64,000 nucleotides of DNA from Lenzites betulinus. Taxonomy: Eukaryota > Basidiomycota > Agaricomycetes > Polyporales > Polyporaceae. The number at the start of each line of letters is the position of its first letter. Position 1 is the first letter of the stretch. The stretch covers positions 124,001-188,000 of the forward strand of contig JABYQU010000038.1 of NCBI GenBank assembly GCA_022264855.1, given 5' to 3'. Made by a program: the position numbers and the translations under genes. The notes beneath the pieces are model-generated. The model saw only the letters and a program-made list of their open reading frames with translations, did not search any database and was not told the DNA's origin. This document shows positions 1 through 11,887 of this stretch, in pieces.

Positions 1-3000
1 ACATTCCCTCACGCTCCCTCGCATAGTTTGATTACTGCTACTCACCGCCGCCCGCAGCATCCGCGCCCAGGCGAGCGCCACCGTACATGTACACCCTCCT
101 TCCGTCTCGGGTCACCAGCTCTCAATGTTTTCTAGTCCATCTATACCTCGCATCTTCCCATATCGCATCTAGCTCTCACTTCGGTTCCCCGTGCATGAAT
201 AACCCCTGACTCTCGTTTTGCATCGTGTGCCATAGCCATCCGACCACTACCATACGTGCACGGAATGACATGTTGTATGTACTGCTATCCCCTCATCAAG
301 CTCCCACCCACCCGCACCCCGGACCCCAGAGGTGCGTCCCTCTTCTTGCAAGCACGCTCGTCTGTTTCTTGGCCATGGTCCTGCTTTCAGATGCGGCGTG
401 TGCCCGACGCGCCCGACGCGCCCGGCCTTGTAGCCCGCGGAGGGAGTCGAAGGCGGACGACCCACGAAGCGCGACGGTGGCACCGTGCTTCGACGCGTCG
501 CGCAGTGCCACCGCGCCCCGCCACACACACTTCCTCCGGTGCTCACAGACTCCCATACGTGCGCACTGCGGGATCCTGACAGCAGATCCGGCCGCGCGGA
601 TGTTTGGTTCTGGCTCCACGCTGACGAGGACAGACGCCAGTCCAACGTCCGGCAGACCGCGCGCAGTAAGCACCATCGTGAACCTTCCGAAATTTGGCCC
701 AGCGTTCGGGTGCGTACGGGTGTTTGTTCTGGCGTGTTCAGGTGTTGTTCCGAGGAAAGGTGAGTGTGGTGGGGTGGACCGTGGTTATAGGGCTCGGGCT
801 GCGTGTCGCCCGTGGGTGCGCGGGATAGAACCACGGTCACAGGTGGCAGCAGTGGACGGGTTGATGATCCTTGCTCGTCGGAGGATACCATCCTCTGGAC
901 AGTGGAAGCGCACCACATTCGGCCGTCTGCGTGGCAGCGTACCTGGTGTCTGCGTGCGGCTCCGTCACAACGGCCGGCGTCCTGGGATGGTCCTCGGCGG
1001 TGTGCTAGGCAAGAACCCGCGGATTGCGGCGTGTCGTCATCTTGGACGTCGGACGTGATGTATGCTCTTCAGGGATGGGTCGCGTGTCCCCATGGGCAGG
1101 GCATTCGTGGTGGGATTGGACCCTAGACGCGGTACGGGAAGGTTGCTGGTACGTGCTGTCACCGTCATTCTCAACCTGTCTGTCGGCATTGATAAGCAGG
1201 ACCTCACCAGGCCAAGGTTTGACCGTCAAACTTCATCTTTGACATGGAAGTCCCTGCGTCACTGCGTGCTTCAAGTCTAGGCCGGCTCGCAGTCTCATAA
1301 CGAGGCACTCGCCCTACAATCAACAATCGGTGACCAAAGGACAGCCGTCCGGCCAAGAATACCGCGACGGACTGTCTGCGGAGCCGCCACCATCTCCCCG
1401 CTCGTTCCACCGTGCTGCGCTGCGGCAGGCAGCTCGCAGGGACGTCTACGGGCGCTCACCCGCATGTCATTCACAGCAGGGTCGTACGTACGTACAGGAC
1501 ATCTAGGCGGGGAACGCTAGCGCGATGATGAGAACGCAGATAAGTAGTCCTTCGCCATCGCGCCATCCCCTACATTGGCTGCTACAAATCCGATGCTATC
1601 GATCTCGCGCTAGTCGTCCGGGGTGGGACCCTCTAACGCTTAGCAGTGTTAGCATGTGCATGAGGCCTCTTGGGGGTAGCGGGTGCATCAGGTTCCCGTC
1701 GCGTATGTGATAGTGGACGCTAACGCGGGCGTAGCATGGGTAGATAGCACACTGCCCCCCTCTAGGAGGGCCCTTTTGCGGCAAGATGGGTATATCAGGG
1801 ATACCAGGACGAACCGCCTACGAACGTTGCGCACTTGCTGTTAAAGTGCAGCCACGGTCGAGCAGCAGTACGTTAGCTCGGATCCCTTCCCGCCCAGCGC
1901 AATCAGATTCGGGATCACCACAAGAACGAGCGTGCGCCACACGTGTTCAGACCCTCAGCCACTAGTAGTATCCCAGTGGCCCTCGCCCTAGCAAACAGAC
2001 AAAACCTCCCGCTCGTGCGCGTGAAAGCAGGGGTTATGGGCATGCATGCATGCATGCCGATCGCCCTGCGTGCCAACGTGCCAGGCGGGCGATGACCACG
2101 TCCCAGGCACCGCGCTGTTGTAGGCGTGTGTGGGTCCGCGCCGGGCGCGCCGTCCGAGCTCGAGCTAGAAGAGTGCTACTAGTATAGGGGCCCGTCTTGT
2201 GAGCGTGCCGCGGCGCCGGGGCACTCGGTATTGTCGTGTCACAGTCTGTAGCAGCCGGGACTGCGGCAGTCTTGTTCGGGTCCACAGGTGTGCTAGTGTA
2301 TATGTGGCTTAGAGGTTGCTAGTATGGGTGCACGGACGGGATCACGGAGCTTCGTACCGAGCTTGCTCGTTAGGCCTTAGGTCCACGGGTGTCGGGACTG
2401 CTGGTGTTTGCCTCCGCGCGACGTGCTTATGCCGCGGGGCGTCGCATCGGGGCCGTGGATGGTTGCACCCTTGTCAAGGAAATCTGCCACTGGGCTGGCA
2501 GTACATTGAATCGAAAGCTCATTGGGCGCTGTTGTGGGCTGATACCGATAGATTTTAAAGTGGCCTGATCAAGATGTGATGTTTTCCACCATTGCGAAGT
2601 GTTACGTACGGCATTCTTAGTGCTGCCCGCTTCTACAGGGGCCCAAATGGTGAGCGTCATGGGGCCAATCGCGAAAGCGACGGGACGCCGGCAGCAGTAG
2701 ATGTGTTACTTAGCTAGAGACGTGTGTCGGAGACGCTCTGCATATCAGAACAGCGTCTTGAGAGCGAAAGGTTCTGGGGTGATAGATGTGCTCCGCCCCG
2801 CCCGCGTGAGAGCTCGCGAAATTGAAGATGGAAGGTCGTTATCAAAATACGTACAGAGGGGGACGAGCGATCCGCGCTAGGCGTCCATTCACCGAGATGC
2901 GGAGGTGTTCGTTGCACGGAAGATTCGCAGCGGTGCGCATGGGACGCAGTCATCGTACGGTGCACGACTGGGCTGCCGCAAGGGTGCCGCAGACGTCGTG

Positions 3001-4339
3001 CCGCAGTGGCGTTTTGCTCATGCCGGGCAGGACAGGAAGCTCGGGCGACGCATGGATGTTCGACACGGGGTGACGTCCCTCCCTTCTTCCTTGTGTCTGC
3101 GGGGCGCAATTTGCGGGGTCGAGAGCATGTATGACGAACGGCGTTGCTATTTGAGCATATCATAGACAGTCGAAAGACGCCATCAGTACTGTGGAGATCC
3201 GTGCGGACGAGTGCGGACGACGGATGGAGTACGCGGTACTCATCGCCAGGCCGTGGGCTCAGGAACGCCCGAGAAGCGCAGCGTATTCCTGATCTGGCGC
3301 GAGGCATATCTGTGTGCTCCGGGGATATTTTCGGACGGGAACGGCGGCCTCCTCGCGCCCTTCAAGCGATCGCCACTCACGAGATGTTAGCATGGCTGCA
3401 ACGGCCCTCCGACGGTGGTTAGTCTGCACACACGGGTAGACCGCTGACTTCGGAGGAGGTATGCTCGCGCCGGAGGAGACGCGAATCGGAATTACGCTGC
3501 CCGGGACGCCTGTGCAGCGCATTCGTGGCGAGGCGCCGGTATGGAGGCGCGTTGAAAGGCCGAGCACCGCCAGTAACAGAGCAGGCAGCTGCGCATCGAG
3601 ACAAGAAAAGAAGGAAGGTGCGCCAGGAGGTGGCCTGACTAGTAGAAATGAAGACGGAGGTTAGACAGGGTTAGACATGAGAAGAAGACAACATCGTCTG
3701 GACAATAGCGAGGCGGTCAGATGCTCGGCCTAGTGCTCGGCCGGGAGGACCATAGGCGGAGACGCCGACTACGACGTCGATCGCGACGACGACTCGAGCT
3801 CCTGGGTAATGTGCGGGCGTTGTTGGACGACCTGCGAGTCGGAGCGCCGCGCGCAGGAGCAAATGGGAAATGAGAGACGGCGCAAACGGAGGTGTCGGAG
3901 TGATATTCGGCGCTTGCCGGTGATATTAGCAGGAGCCAAAAAAGGCAAGGGTGTGATGAGGAGAGCGGGTATAATAATTCGTGAACCGATCGTTCCACCA
4001 CTTTCCCTTGCCCCTCCTCCCCCCGCTGCTCGTCCAAGACGCCTCCCCAGTCGTCCCCGGCGTCCCGCCCAACGGCGCATTCAACCGCGCCTTCGTTCTA
4101 GCCATTCTCTACCACAAAACCCCTGCGGGTACGCTGCAAGGTGCGTTCCAGGCCCCGCCTCTCACGCCCTCGCGACTGGTTCTCCGCCATTCTTATCTCG
4201 CGTCGACGACTTGTTTTGACCTCCTCTCATCGTGTTCTAGTTCTTGCAGCCCCTGCTAATACCTCCGGGTAGACTTTTTATATCCTACATTTATTGGGCA
4301 GCACCCCTCGTCTCCCCCGGCCCCCAACTTTTCGCCGAA
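1..4339. other. Gene-poor left end and HMG-CoA reductase upstream region
   Basis: I see no coding region I can support in this stretch. All open frames are short, overlap on both strands, lack recognisable domains and cannot be joined into a conserved protein. The first 200 bases are pyrimidine-rich and could be the 3' end or UTR of a gene outside the window, which is a guess. A short ATGC tandem lies near 2040-2058. The last few hundred bases must hold the promoter and 5' UTR of the HMG-CoA reductase gene. Confidence 0.5.
4275..4284 (+). promoter_or_regulatory. Candidate TATA element of the HMG-CoA reductase gene
   Basis: An AT-rich TTTTTATATC stretch stands out in GC-rich DNA about 56-65 bases before the chosen HMG-CoA reductase ATG and is followed by C/T-rich sequence. 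The position fits a TATA box with a short leader. It is seen only as a motif, and no transcript start is known. Confidence 0.35.
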
Positions 4340-7300
4340 ATGCGCGCCCTTCTCCGCCCTCTTTCGAAGCATACAGCCTTCTCCCCCATCGAGACTATCG
4401 TCACCGTCTTCGTTCTCGCGACCCTCGCGTACTTCCACATCCTCTCCGGCATTAAACACTCGTCCTTCTTCGAAGCTACTCAGCCACCTACCCTCAGGCC
4501 AGCCTACGCGCGTCTGACGAACGGAGAATGGGTTGCGGTCACGAAGCACGACTGGGCAGAGGCGTGGAAGCAGTCTGGTAGCGATGTGGAGGCCTTGGAG
4601 CTTCAACAGCTCGTGTTCAGCCTGGACGACAAGGCGCGCACGGTACGTGGCTTTCATTCACTCGGTTGCTCCAACTGCCCCCCTCTTACGCGCCATACAC
4701 AGGCTGCACAACTAGACGCATCCGCTGTCGCGCAGCATCTTGTATCGGAGCTCCCCTCCCTCTCTGGCAAAACTTACCCGTCCATTTGCCATCACTCCGG
4801 CCCCAATGTCTCTTCTATCTCGTGTTTCACCACTGTGTCCGAAGCTGGTGCCTCTCCGTCCCTCACCCTGTCCTTCCAACCTGGGCACCGTGATGACTGG
4901 ATGGCGGCGCTCAGGCGCGAGAACACGATCTTCGTGGACGGCATGAAGTACGAAGTCGATGCAGGTAAGAGGCATATCAGCATAGGAGAGATGAAGAGCA
5001 GCAAGTGGGTCGCCTACGCCCTCAGCGCGCTTGTTTTGCGCTTCTGGGAGCTCGCAAAGGTTCGTCGGTTATCTCTGATAGTGAGAAATTTGGGTGCTCA
5101 TTACGTACCGTAGAAGGCCGACTCTCTGGACATCCTCGTGGTCCTGACCGGCTACATTCTCATGCACGTTACTTTCATGAGGCTGTTCCTGTCCTCTCGT
5201 GCCCTGGGCTCCAACTTTTGGCTTTCGACCGGTATCTTCTCGTCGGCCATCATCTCCTTCCTCTTCACGCTGCCGTTCTGCCGTTCGCTTGACATCCCGC
5301 TCGATCCTATCGCGCTTACTGAGGCGCTCCCCTTCCTCGTCTGCACGGTCGGATTCGACAAGCCCCTCCGCCTTGCCCGGGCCGTCATGGCTCACCCGCA
5401 TATGATCAAGCCTCAGGAGAACGGTCGGATGAAGCCCGCGGGTGAGGTCATCCTGGAGGCGCTCGACCGTGTCGGGAACGTTATTCTCCGCGACTACGCT
5501 CTGGAGATCGCGGTTCTGTTCGTTGGCGTCAACAGCCGGGTTGGTGGCCTGAAAGAATTCTGCGCAGTCGCCGCTGTCGCTCTCGCCATGGACTGTGTGA
5601 TGACCTTCACACTTTACACCTCGGTGCTCACTGTCATGGTCGAGGTACGTGCTTCCGTTATTGCCACCGTGCTTATACTCTTGCTGACCTTTGGCTATCC
5701 TACCAGGTCCGTCGTATTAAGAAGGTTCGCGAGATGACACGCTCGCGTTCTAGCTCCATCACTGCCGTTACTGCAAACGGCACCGCTGTCCGCGGAGCTC
5801 TTTCGCGCACAGCAAGCAAGACCAACCTCGCCGCAGCTCAGACAGAAGAGCCCAAGAACCTGCGCGAACGAGTCTCCAACTCCGTCATCGGCGAGAAGGG
5901 TTCCCTTCTCAAGGATGGTCCTAGAATGGATGAAGTCGAGAACCCGATGGCGAGGCTCAAGCTGCTCTTGGTGCGTGCTTCTCACACCAGTGGCGGTGCC
6001 TGTATTCATTCGCGTTACCCTTTTCCAGATCGCCTCCTTCCTTACTCTGCATATCCTCAACTTCTGCACGACCCTGACTCCCGCGACGGCTAACGCCCGC
6101 CACCAGAGGCACCCACTTCGGTCTGCGCAGGAGATCGTCCCTGCTCCCCGTGTTGATATCACGAGCCCCGCGATCGCAAGTGTACTGGCCAACCTCGCTG
6201 TATCTGAGCAGGCGCAAACTGGCGAGCCCGTCGAACTCGTTGTGAAGGTCGCTCCCCCGGTATACGTCCATGCTACCGCCACGATCACCGCCATCCACCA
6301 CTCTTCCAAAGCCGGCACCGGCGAGGCTATCGAGAACTTCATGTCCTCCTGGAGTTCGCTCGTCGGCGACCCCGTCATTTCGAAATGGATCGTCGCCCTG
6401 CTCGCTATTAGTGTCGCGCTCAATGGTTACCTGCTCAAGGGTATCGCTGCTGGCTCCGGCCTCGCAGCCATGCGCGCCGTTCGTACACAGGGTGTGCGTT
6501 TCCGCTCGCGCGCTCGCTCTATCAAGATTTCCGAGGACCCGGAGGAAGAAGAACACGGACCCGCGCCAGTCATGATTATGGCCAGCGCTGCGCCGGCCGT
6601 AGCAGCACCCGAACCAGCTCCGATCAGGGAGCTCGAGACCGCGCCCGTTGTCCAGCCGCCCTCGTCCGTGCTCAGCCGCCCGTTGAACCTCGAGACCATC
6701 GACCGCAAGCTGCAGGAACGCCTTCCGATCCGGTCGCCCGCACCGTTCGAGCCGCGCACACCGGAGACACCCGAGGTACCGCAAATGGAGATGCGCTCGC
6801 TCGCTGAGTGCGTTGACGTTTTCGAGAACGGACCGCGCCCGGTGTCAGTCGCGCTCAGGCTGTTGAACGACGAGGAGGTCATCCTGCTCGCGCAGACGGG
6901 CAAGATCGCGCCTTACGCGTTGGAGAAGATGCTGGACGACCTCGACAGGGCTGTGAAGATCCGCCGCGCGCTCATCTGTGAGTTTCATGTTATAGTAGCG
7001 TTGCGGACGGGACGCTGACTGCGCTCGCAGCCCGGGCTTCGCGCACGAAGACGCTAGAGAGCTCGCTCATCCCGATGAAGGACTACGACTACTCGCGGGT
7101 CATGGGTGCATGCTGCGAGAACGTCGTCGGCTACATGCCCCTGCCCCTCGGTATTGCCGGCCCGCTGAAGATCGACGGTCTCATGTACCCCATCCCTATG
7201 GCCACCGCTGAAGGCACGCTCGTGGCTTCGACATCCCGCGGCTGCAAGGCGCTCAACTCTGGTGGCGGTGTGACCACGGTACTCACCTACGACGGCATGA

Positions 7301-8321
7301 CGCGTGGACCTGCGATCGACTTCCCGTCTATCGTCCGTGCTGCTGAGGCAATGGCGTTCATCGAGTCCGAGGAGGGTTACACGGCCGTGCGCGACGCTTT
7401 CGAGAGCACATCGCGATTCGCGAAGCTGCTGAAGATCAAGTGCGCACTCGCTGGACGGACGCTGTTCGTGCGGTTCGCGACGCGCACGGGTGATGCGATG
7501 GGCATGAACATGATCTCGAAGGCGACGGAGGCCGCGCTTGCGGTGCTGACCCAGGCGTTCCCGGAGATGGTGGTTCTCTGCCTGTCGGGCAACTACTGCA
7601 CGGACAAGAAGCCGGCGGCGATCAACTGGATCGAAGGCCGCGGGAAGAGCATCGTCGCGGAGGCGGTCATTCCGGGACGGATCGTGAAGAGCGTGCTGAA
7701 GACGACGGTGGAGGCGCTGTGCAACGTCAACGTGAAGAAGAACCTGGTGGGGAGCGCGATGGCAGGTTCGGTCGGCGGGTTCAACGCGCATGCGGCGAAC
7801 ATCCTGACCGCGATCTTCTTGGCGACTGGCCAGGACCCTGCGCAGAACGTGGAGAGCTCGAACTGCATGACGCTCATGGAGCCGTAAGTTGCCCTCTCAT
7901 TTATCAGGAACTTGGTAGCTGATCGACAATCTGCAGAACGAACAACGGCGAGGACCTGCTTGTGACCGTTTCCATGCCCTGTATCGAAGTCGGCACCGTC
8001 GGTGGCGGCACTATCCTCGCGCCCCAGCAGGCCGTGCTCGAGCTGCTCGGTGTCAAGGGTGCGCACCCCACGAATCCTGGCCAGAACGCGCAGCAGCTCG
8101 CGCGCATTATTGCCGCGGCAGTCATGGCTGGCGAGCTTTCGCTGCTGTCTGCGCTCGCCGCCGGCCATCTGGTTCGCGCGCATCTGGCGCACAACCGGTC
8201 GCAGCTGAACACGCCGATGCCCTCGCGGCCACAGACCCCTGGCCTGGAGGAGCAGCAGGCACACCAGCTGGGCGCACCACCAGCGGGCGAGCCGAAACCG
8301 TACAGCGTCGAAGCCAAGTAG
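4340..8321 (+). CDS. hmg1: 3-hydroxy-3-methylglutaryl-CoA reductase (sterol-sensing, ER membrane)
   Basis: This enzyme makes mevalonate from HMG-CoA with NADPH and controls sterol and isoprenoid synthesis at the ER. Seven exons join in frame: 4340-4642, 4703-5059, 5114-5644, 5707-5970, 6029-6977, 7031-7883 and 7937-8321, giving about 1,213 residues. The N-terminal half has several membrane segments forming a sterol-sensing domain (exons 2-4, roughly residues 225-400). A variable linker follows and then the catalytic domain. Visible catalytic signatures are [29 protein letters not shown] (catalytic Glu), [13 protein letters not shown], the DKKPAAINW lysine, a GTVGGGT glycine stretch and LVRAHLAHN with the catalytic His near the C-terminus. 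I chose the start as the first ATG of the exon that reads directly into a hydrophobic segment. It is full length with no break. In other organisms sterol level controls this family, but nothing in the sequence shows that here. Confidence 0.95.
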
Positions 8322-9388
8322 ACGGCTGTACGCGGATCTCTGACTTGAATCTTGAATGTTTCTTGCTTACTTGCACTTCGACTTCCGCGACGGGTCGGCG
8401 CGATCTTGATTCTTGGGATACGGGCCGGGCCGCGGCGTGCTATCGCTTTCGTCTGAACATACTGCTCGCTGTGCTCATGATCAGAACTGTGTACTCTTTC
8501 CGCGCATCTCATCCCAGGCACTGACCACCACCACCACGCACGCACGCGGCGCTGCCGCTATGTTACCCCATCACCACCACCGTCGACATCCCTAGCATTA
8601 CATATAACGCACGGCGCACGATCGGCGCTACTAGTACCACTTACCCATTACCCATACACAAGATGTACTTATCCGCGGATGAATGAACGCGTAGATTTCC
8701 CTCGTTCAACGTTCAGCATCAATGGCAGCTCATAGAAGATACCATCTAAGCAAAGCATAGATGCTTTGTACAAATATCAGGGTTTATGTGAGTGCAGCGG
8801 GGTGCGCCCGTTGGAGTAGTTCAATTTATAAGTTGGCCATGGATGCAATGCTGGCGTCTATATTTCTGTGAGCATCAACTTAAGACTGCGCCGTCGGTCA
8901 TGTCGCCTTCGCTGTTCTTCGGCACCGGATGTTCTTTATAAACATCATTCCAGCCTGCACCCACCGAAACTTTGAAGTCTGTTGAAATTTCTAGCCTCTT
9001 GTATCTCGCGCTAGCCTAGCAAGTACCAAGCATACATGAAGCGCTGGTGGTGCGAGCAAGCGCATTTACGCCGCGGCCATGCACCATCCAATTCAAAACC
9101 GAGCTCCGCCCAGTCTAATCGAAGCGCATGGCAAATAAACACTATTAAGAGGGAAGGTATGCACTCGAAGCGGCTTCCAAGTTAACCATCACTTTCGACA
9201 TATATAGTGACTTAAGCTTGTTCTGACATCGGAGACCATTCCAATCTGCGCAGCAAGAAGATGGTGCACCGCCTGGCGAATTACTGTTTGGACAAGATCG
9301 CACCATGTCCACGATGGCACACGCAGGCCCCTGAACCGTTCTGCACTGACTTATAGGCGGCCATACATCCCCTTCACCCGTGCTCAAG
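8322..9388. other. Non-coding spacer between HMG-CoA reductase and the DUF6535 pair
   Basis: About 1.07 kb lies between the HMG-CoA reductase stop and the first DUF6535 gene. It should contain the 3' UTR of the former and the promoter of the latter. The sequence is more AT-rich than the flanking exons and has no ORF with recognisable similarity. Confidence 0.5.
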
Positions 9389-11657
9389 ATGAATCGCTCA
9401 CATAGTCACAAGCGCCGTCAACATGCCAGCAGCCATGGCAACGACCACTCGCACCACCCTCACGGTTCACCGATACCGGGGAGCTCAGAAGCTTGGGCTG
9501 CGTGCGCGAGGGCCCTTCGAGAATTTGATGAGGACATGATCCAGGATTGGAAAGAAGAGATCGACACCCTCCTCGTTTTCGTAAGTCCTGGGTGGTTTCG
9601 AGTTGTTGACATGATGATTTAACGCAATGAGACGATGCAGGCTGGCCTGTTCTCTGCCATCGTGACCGCGTTTAATATCGAGTCGTATAAGCTCCTCCAG
9701 CAGCAGCCAGAAGATGCGACTGTGGCCATCCTTACCCAGATATCCGCACAGCTCAACAGCTACACCGTGAACGCAAACTTTGCCAACACTACACGTCCAA
9801 CAGATACTGCCACCTTGTCTCCGCCCTTCCAAGCGAGCGCTCTCGCAGTTCGCCTGAACGCATGGTGGTTCTCGGCTCTCGTGTGTGGTCTGCTTTCGGC
9901 ATCGCTTGGTCTACTCGTGAAGCAATGGCTTCGGGAATATCTCGCGGGCGCCTCCAACATCTCCAGAGAGAGCATTCGTATCCGCCAGTACCGATACGCA
10001 GGGCTTCAGAGGTGGCATGTGCCAGAGATCATCCTATTGCTTCCTTTACTCCTCCAAACCGCGCTCATTCTGTTCTTCGTCGGTCTACTGGACTTCCTGT
10101 GGTCTCTTAACCTCGTTGTCGCGTCCGTGGTCACCGCGTTTGTCGCAGGAGGGTTAGTCGTCGCCGTGATGACCACCATCGCCCCGCCGCTCTACGCGGA
10201 TTGTCCCTACAAATCCCCGCAGTCCTGGCTGCTGTGTACTCTCATGCAATCAACGAAGCGCACTATCGCATCCATGGCCGCGAGATTCTACGGACATCTT
10301 CACGCCCCCAGAGATGACATGGACACCCTCGCGAGCAAACTCGATCTCCCCACTATCGTCCACAATAAACTCTCAGGGGCGTTTCGAGCTTGGCTATATC
10401 ACGTCTCGCTCAGTCGGCCGTTCTCCAGCTGGAAAGAACGCGAGAAGACGCTCACGAATAACGCTGCCGCTGCTCTGGACGATAACACGCTCGCTAGCGC
10501 AGACGCGACCTTTATGGACGACGCGTTTTTAAATGGGGTCGTGCGCCCGTGCATCAGCGACATTGAGCCTCATGCCGCGCTTCGCTGTTTGGACCGCATT
10601 CTTCTACGGCGTGCACCACGCGTAATCTATGGATTACCCTACTGGGAGTTCGCGCTGGACGGTGGAGACAACGGGACGGTCACCCTAATGCACCTTCTCC
10701 TGGACGTTTTACACCGACTGAGTCAAGAATCCACCGAAGACGATACCTCGGACGACGCTCGGCGACATCTGCTTACGACGATGCATCGTCTCATCCGAGC
10801 GATCCCTGGGCCGGGGACATCTATCCCGGGCGATGCCTCCATGAGCTTGCTTCTTGCTCGGACATTCGAAGTCCTAGCGGGAGTGATCAATCCTGGACGT
10901 GGTCAACTCGCGGCAGAACCCGTTCGTGAGCGTGCGTTCCATTTAATGCTCAAACTATTCCCCAGGTTCCAGGCTGTGGGCCCGGCTTGTGAGTACATCG
11001 CATGGACTATGTGCTGCTCTCGAGGACTTAACGACACCTCTAGGTATCGCCGCATTCTGTGCATACAGCAAGAAGATGTGGAAAGATAACTCGCCTTACC
11101 GGTTCGTGCAGTCCTCGTGTATGGTCATCCGGGCGGCCGCCACCTTGGCCCATTCAGTGGACAGCTGTCATCCCCCGATATCCCCCGCAGGCCCCAAGCA
11201 GGCCCCAACTCCATATCTGCTGGACGACTCCCCTACCCCTACAGACCGCGAGGATCCTTCGCCAGATGGTCGCATCGATGGGTACACATCTATCCGGCCT
11301 GCGCTGATAGGGACTTTGCTGGATCTAGAAGACTTTTTCTCGATCCCAGTTTCCCGTGCAGCTGAACGTCGTCCTGCAATGGCCACGCTTGCGGAATGCG
11401 CCGAGGCGGCAGTCGCGTTGGCAGGGCGGGACCGACAGGTCATCACACCAGGGTTTGTCGCCGCGTTGACAGACATGGTCGTCGACGTATGGGATATGGG
11501 TGAGATGGAAGATGACATCTCAGGAGATGGTCTGGCCCGGAGTGGGACAACACAGCAAGATCACGCTCTAGCAGCTCGACGCGCAGTAAGGATACTGAGG
11601 CGGATATATGGCTTGGGGTGGCTGGACAGCGCTAGCGAAAAGTCTAAAGCATACTAA
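9389..11657 (+). CDS. DUF6535-domain membrane protein, tandem copy A
   Basis: The function of this family is unknown; members are typical of Agaricomycete genomes. Three exons (9389-9580, 9641-10988, 11044-11657) join to about 717 residues. A His-rich N-terminal tail of about 40 residues leads into the DUF6535 core, seen as SSEAWAACARALREFDEDM followed by the WKEEIDTLLVFAGLFSAI segment. Further hydrophobic segments lie near residues 140-165, 195-225 and 230-255. The rest is a long soluble, probably helical region ending near GIAAFCAYSKKMW and a less conserved tail. The ATG at 9389 is the first in frame before the domain. Its neighbour downstream is a diverged copy with introns at the same places. 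The family assignment is by eye from the conserved N-terminal block. Confidence 0.8.
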
Positions 11658-11887
11658 GAATAACGTCAGCCCCGTCTTCTCTGGTTTTCTCGCGATGTCC
11701 ATATGCTAAGGTACAATGTCCACCCTTTTAGGGCGAATGCAATGTACTTCTCGGACACAGCGTGATATCTATCCGGTGGGAATCAACCGGCTATCGGTGT
11801 GACGCGACATCAAGAATAGGACTGTATTTACGTACTGAAGTTTGCTCTATGGACGTAGTAGGTCGACCATTTCTTCGACCCACCAGC

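Noticed and set aside
2040..2058. ATGC tandem as a mobile-element end
   Set aside because: It is a four-unit simple repeat without a partner or inverted copy.
4340..8321. HMG-CoA reductase as part of a terpene or statin-like cluster
   Set aside because: No terpene synthase, prenyltransferase, P450 or PKS gene lies next to it; neighbours are unrelated housekeeping or unknown genes.
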